Shown piece by piece: positions 60,471 through 64,000 of a stretch of 64,000 nt of DNA. This DNA is from Methylobacterium terricola. GTDB taxonomy: Bacteria > Pseudomonadota > Alphaproteobacteria > Rhizobiales > Beijerinckiaceae. The position numbers and the translations under genes were made by a program. The notes under the pieces were generated by a model. It was not told where the DNA came from. It ran no database searches and saw nothing but the letters and a program-made list of their open reading frames with translations. Numbering within the stretch: position 1 is the first letter of the stretch; each line of letters begins with the position of its first letter. The stretch is from contig NZ_VDDA01000005.1 of the NCBI RefSeq assembly GCF_006151805.1, positions 186,001-250,000 on the forward strand, read 5' to 3'.

Positions 60471-60485
60471 GCAAAGGATGTGCCA
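60471..60485 (-). promoter_or_regulatory. Sigma-54 (-24/-12) promoter of the cyn operon
   Basis: On the minus strand TGGCACATCCTTTGC: GG and GC are separated by exactly ten bases and both elements match the consensus TGGCAC-N5-TTGC. Transcription would begin near 60459, leaving a 24-nt leader before the cynA ATG. Confidence 0.85.
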
Positions 60486-60513
60486 AGCCGATCGAAAAAA
60501 ATAAATCTCATGA

Positions 60514-60526
60514 AATCAATGTCTTG
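60514..60526. promoter_or_regulatory. IHF binding site, consensus match
   Basis: AATCAATGTCTTG matches WATCAANNNNTTR at every defined base. It lies between the -24/-12 promoter and the upstream palindromes, where IHF bends DNA in many sigma-54 promoters. Confidence 0.7.
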
Positions 60527-60544
60527 GCACGAATGTGCACGATT

Positions 60545-60593
60545 ACGAGATCTCGTGTAAAACGAGATGTCGTGTCCTTGTTGACGAGATCTC

Positions 60594-60595
<2 letters not shown>
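60545..60595. promoter_or_regulatory. Three copies of a 12-bp palindrome: candidate enhancer sites
   Basis: ACGAGATCTCGT at 60545-60556 and 60584-60595 (both perfect) and ACGAGATGTCGT at 60562-60573 (one mismatch). Centres are 17 and 22 bp apart and lie roughly 90-130 bp upstream of the inferred cyn transcription start. The third overlaps the start codon region of the divergent activator gene, suggesting autoregulation. Confidence 0.75.
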
Positions 60596-62516
<1,921 letters not shown>

Positions 62517-62634
62517 TCGTCACGGCCGCGGCTCCCGCCTGGCCGATCGTCGCGCTCGGCCTGCGGACCGTCCGCCGCACGGGGCCCGTGCCTGGCGAGG
62601 CGGCTTGACCATGGGCATCCCGCGCCCTTGACGC

Positions 62635-63553
<919 letters not shown>

Positions 63554-63561
<8 letters not shown>

Positions 63562-64000
63562 CGCCGCGCCTCCGTTCGATCGCCGCCGCGTCGAGGGCCG
63601 CCGCTTCGAGGACGGCCATGTAGCGGGGCAGGTCGTAGGCCTGGACGAGGCCGCGCAGCTCGGCCACGAAGGGCTCGGGCCTCTCGGCCTCGATCTCCGC
63701 GAGCTTCGCCTCGATGCCGCGGACATGCCCGATGCGCCCGAGCCGGATGAGTTCCGCGACCTCGTCGGGACGCGCCCGACGCGGCCCGGATCCCGGGCCG
63801 GACTCGGCGGCCGGCGCCGCCGCGCCGGTCCATTCGAGGCCGAGCAGCCCCTGGATGCGCGCGAGGAGGTCGCGCAGGTCGAACGGCTTGGCGATCATCG
63901 CGTCGTGCGGCGCGTCCTCGCCCCGCACCGGGCTGATCTCGTGGGCGTTGGCCGACAGCATGGCGATGCGGGCGGGGCCGTGGCCGGCGGCGCGCAAGCG
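63554..64000 (-). CDS. C-terminal end of a hybrid sensor kinase / receiver protein (partial)
   Basis: The open frame enters from the window edge; about 149 residues are visible. The N-terminal visible part is the end of a receiver domain (PARIAMLSANAHE and the conserved Lys in AMIAKPFDLRDLLARIQGLLGL). A linker and a C-terminal helical stretch (AELIRLGRIGHVRGIEAKLAEIEAERPEPFVAELRGLVQAYDLPRYMAVLEAA) follow, as in hybrid kinases of the BarA/EvgS-like type. It overlaps the LuxR-type regulator gene by eight bases and is most likely its cognate kinase. Confidence 0.8.

Noticed and set aside
60525..60538. TGGCACGAATGTGC on the plus strand, a second sigma-54-like promoter facing the activator gene
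   Set aside because: Only nine bases separate GG and GC instead of ten, a spacing that normally abolishes sigma-54 promoter function.

Overview
The window is about 70% GC, densely coded, and has no insertion sequence, prophage, tRNA, rRNA or CRISPR array that I can see. The gene content points to an alphaproteobacterium of the order Hyphomicrobiales, most likely Methylobacteriaceae: a SciP-type CtrA regulator beside flagellar genes, near-consensus CtrA boxes and GANTC sites, flhA, a cynABDS cyanate cluster, eutBC without a microcompartment, a TRAP transporter and dispersed palindromic intergenic repeats. Genus-level placement is inference.

Layout. 1-4155 (minus): flagellar block fliF (cut by the window edge), sciP, flgD, fliK. 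4427-9719 (plus): mnmA, a PmtA-like methyltransferase, a VTT membrane protein, an orphan histidine kinase and a LysR regulator. 10076-16793 (plus): a catabolic operon of an SDR dehydrogenase, a split transketolase, a threonate-dehydrogenase-like enzyme and a TRAP transporter with fused DctQM; its substrate is unknown. 16996-22412: mostly single genes (PheC-like dehydratase, FUSC protein, NHL propeller, LysE exporter, stress protein, small secreted protein). 22749-24866: flhA. 25151-32260: Gfo/Idh/MocA enzyme, gamma-carbonic anhydrase, a GGDEF-EAL protein with a worn-out MHYT sensor, AMP nucleosidase, TrmO. 32226-34684 (minus): polysaccharide flippase and CelD-like acyltransferase. 35026-38812 (minus): two small secreted proteins, then a DUF4130-UdgX fusion translationally coupled to a radical SAM protein. 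38985-46670: a Cys-containing miniprotein, a Tat-exported Gfo/Idh/MocA protein, a D-threonine-aldolase-like enzyme with a divergent LysR, DsbD/ScsB and an MFS pump. 46713-48932: a TonB siderophore receptor. 49412-56409: a small acidic protein, a deacetylase gene remnant, then an ethanolamine module (AraC regulator, eutB, eutC, permease, secreted HAD phosphatase). 56577-62516: cyanate operon cynA-cynB-cynD-cynS and its divergent sigma-54 activator. 62635-64000: response regulator plus the end of a hybrid kinase.

How the parts work together. The flagellar genes look tied to the cell cycle through CtrA, SciP and perhaps CcrM methylation. Several nitrogen-scavenging modules are present: ethanolamine (possibly released from phosphoethanolamine or phosphocholine by the secreted phosphatase) and cyanate (ABC import, then cyanase). 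The cyanate promoter region is the clearest regulatory structure in the window: a -24/-12 promoter, a consensus IHF site and three copies of a 12-bp palindrome beside a gene for a PAS-containing sigma-54 activator.
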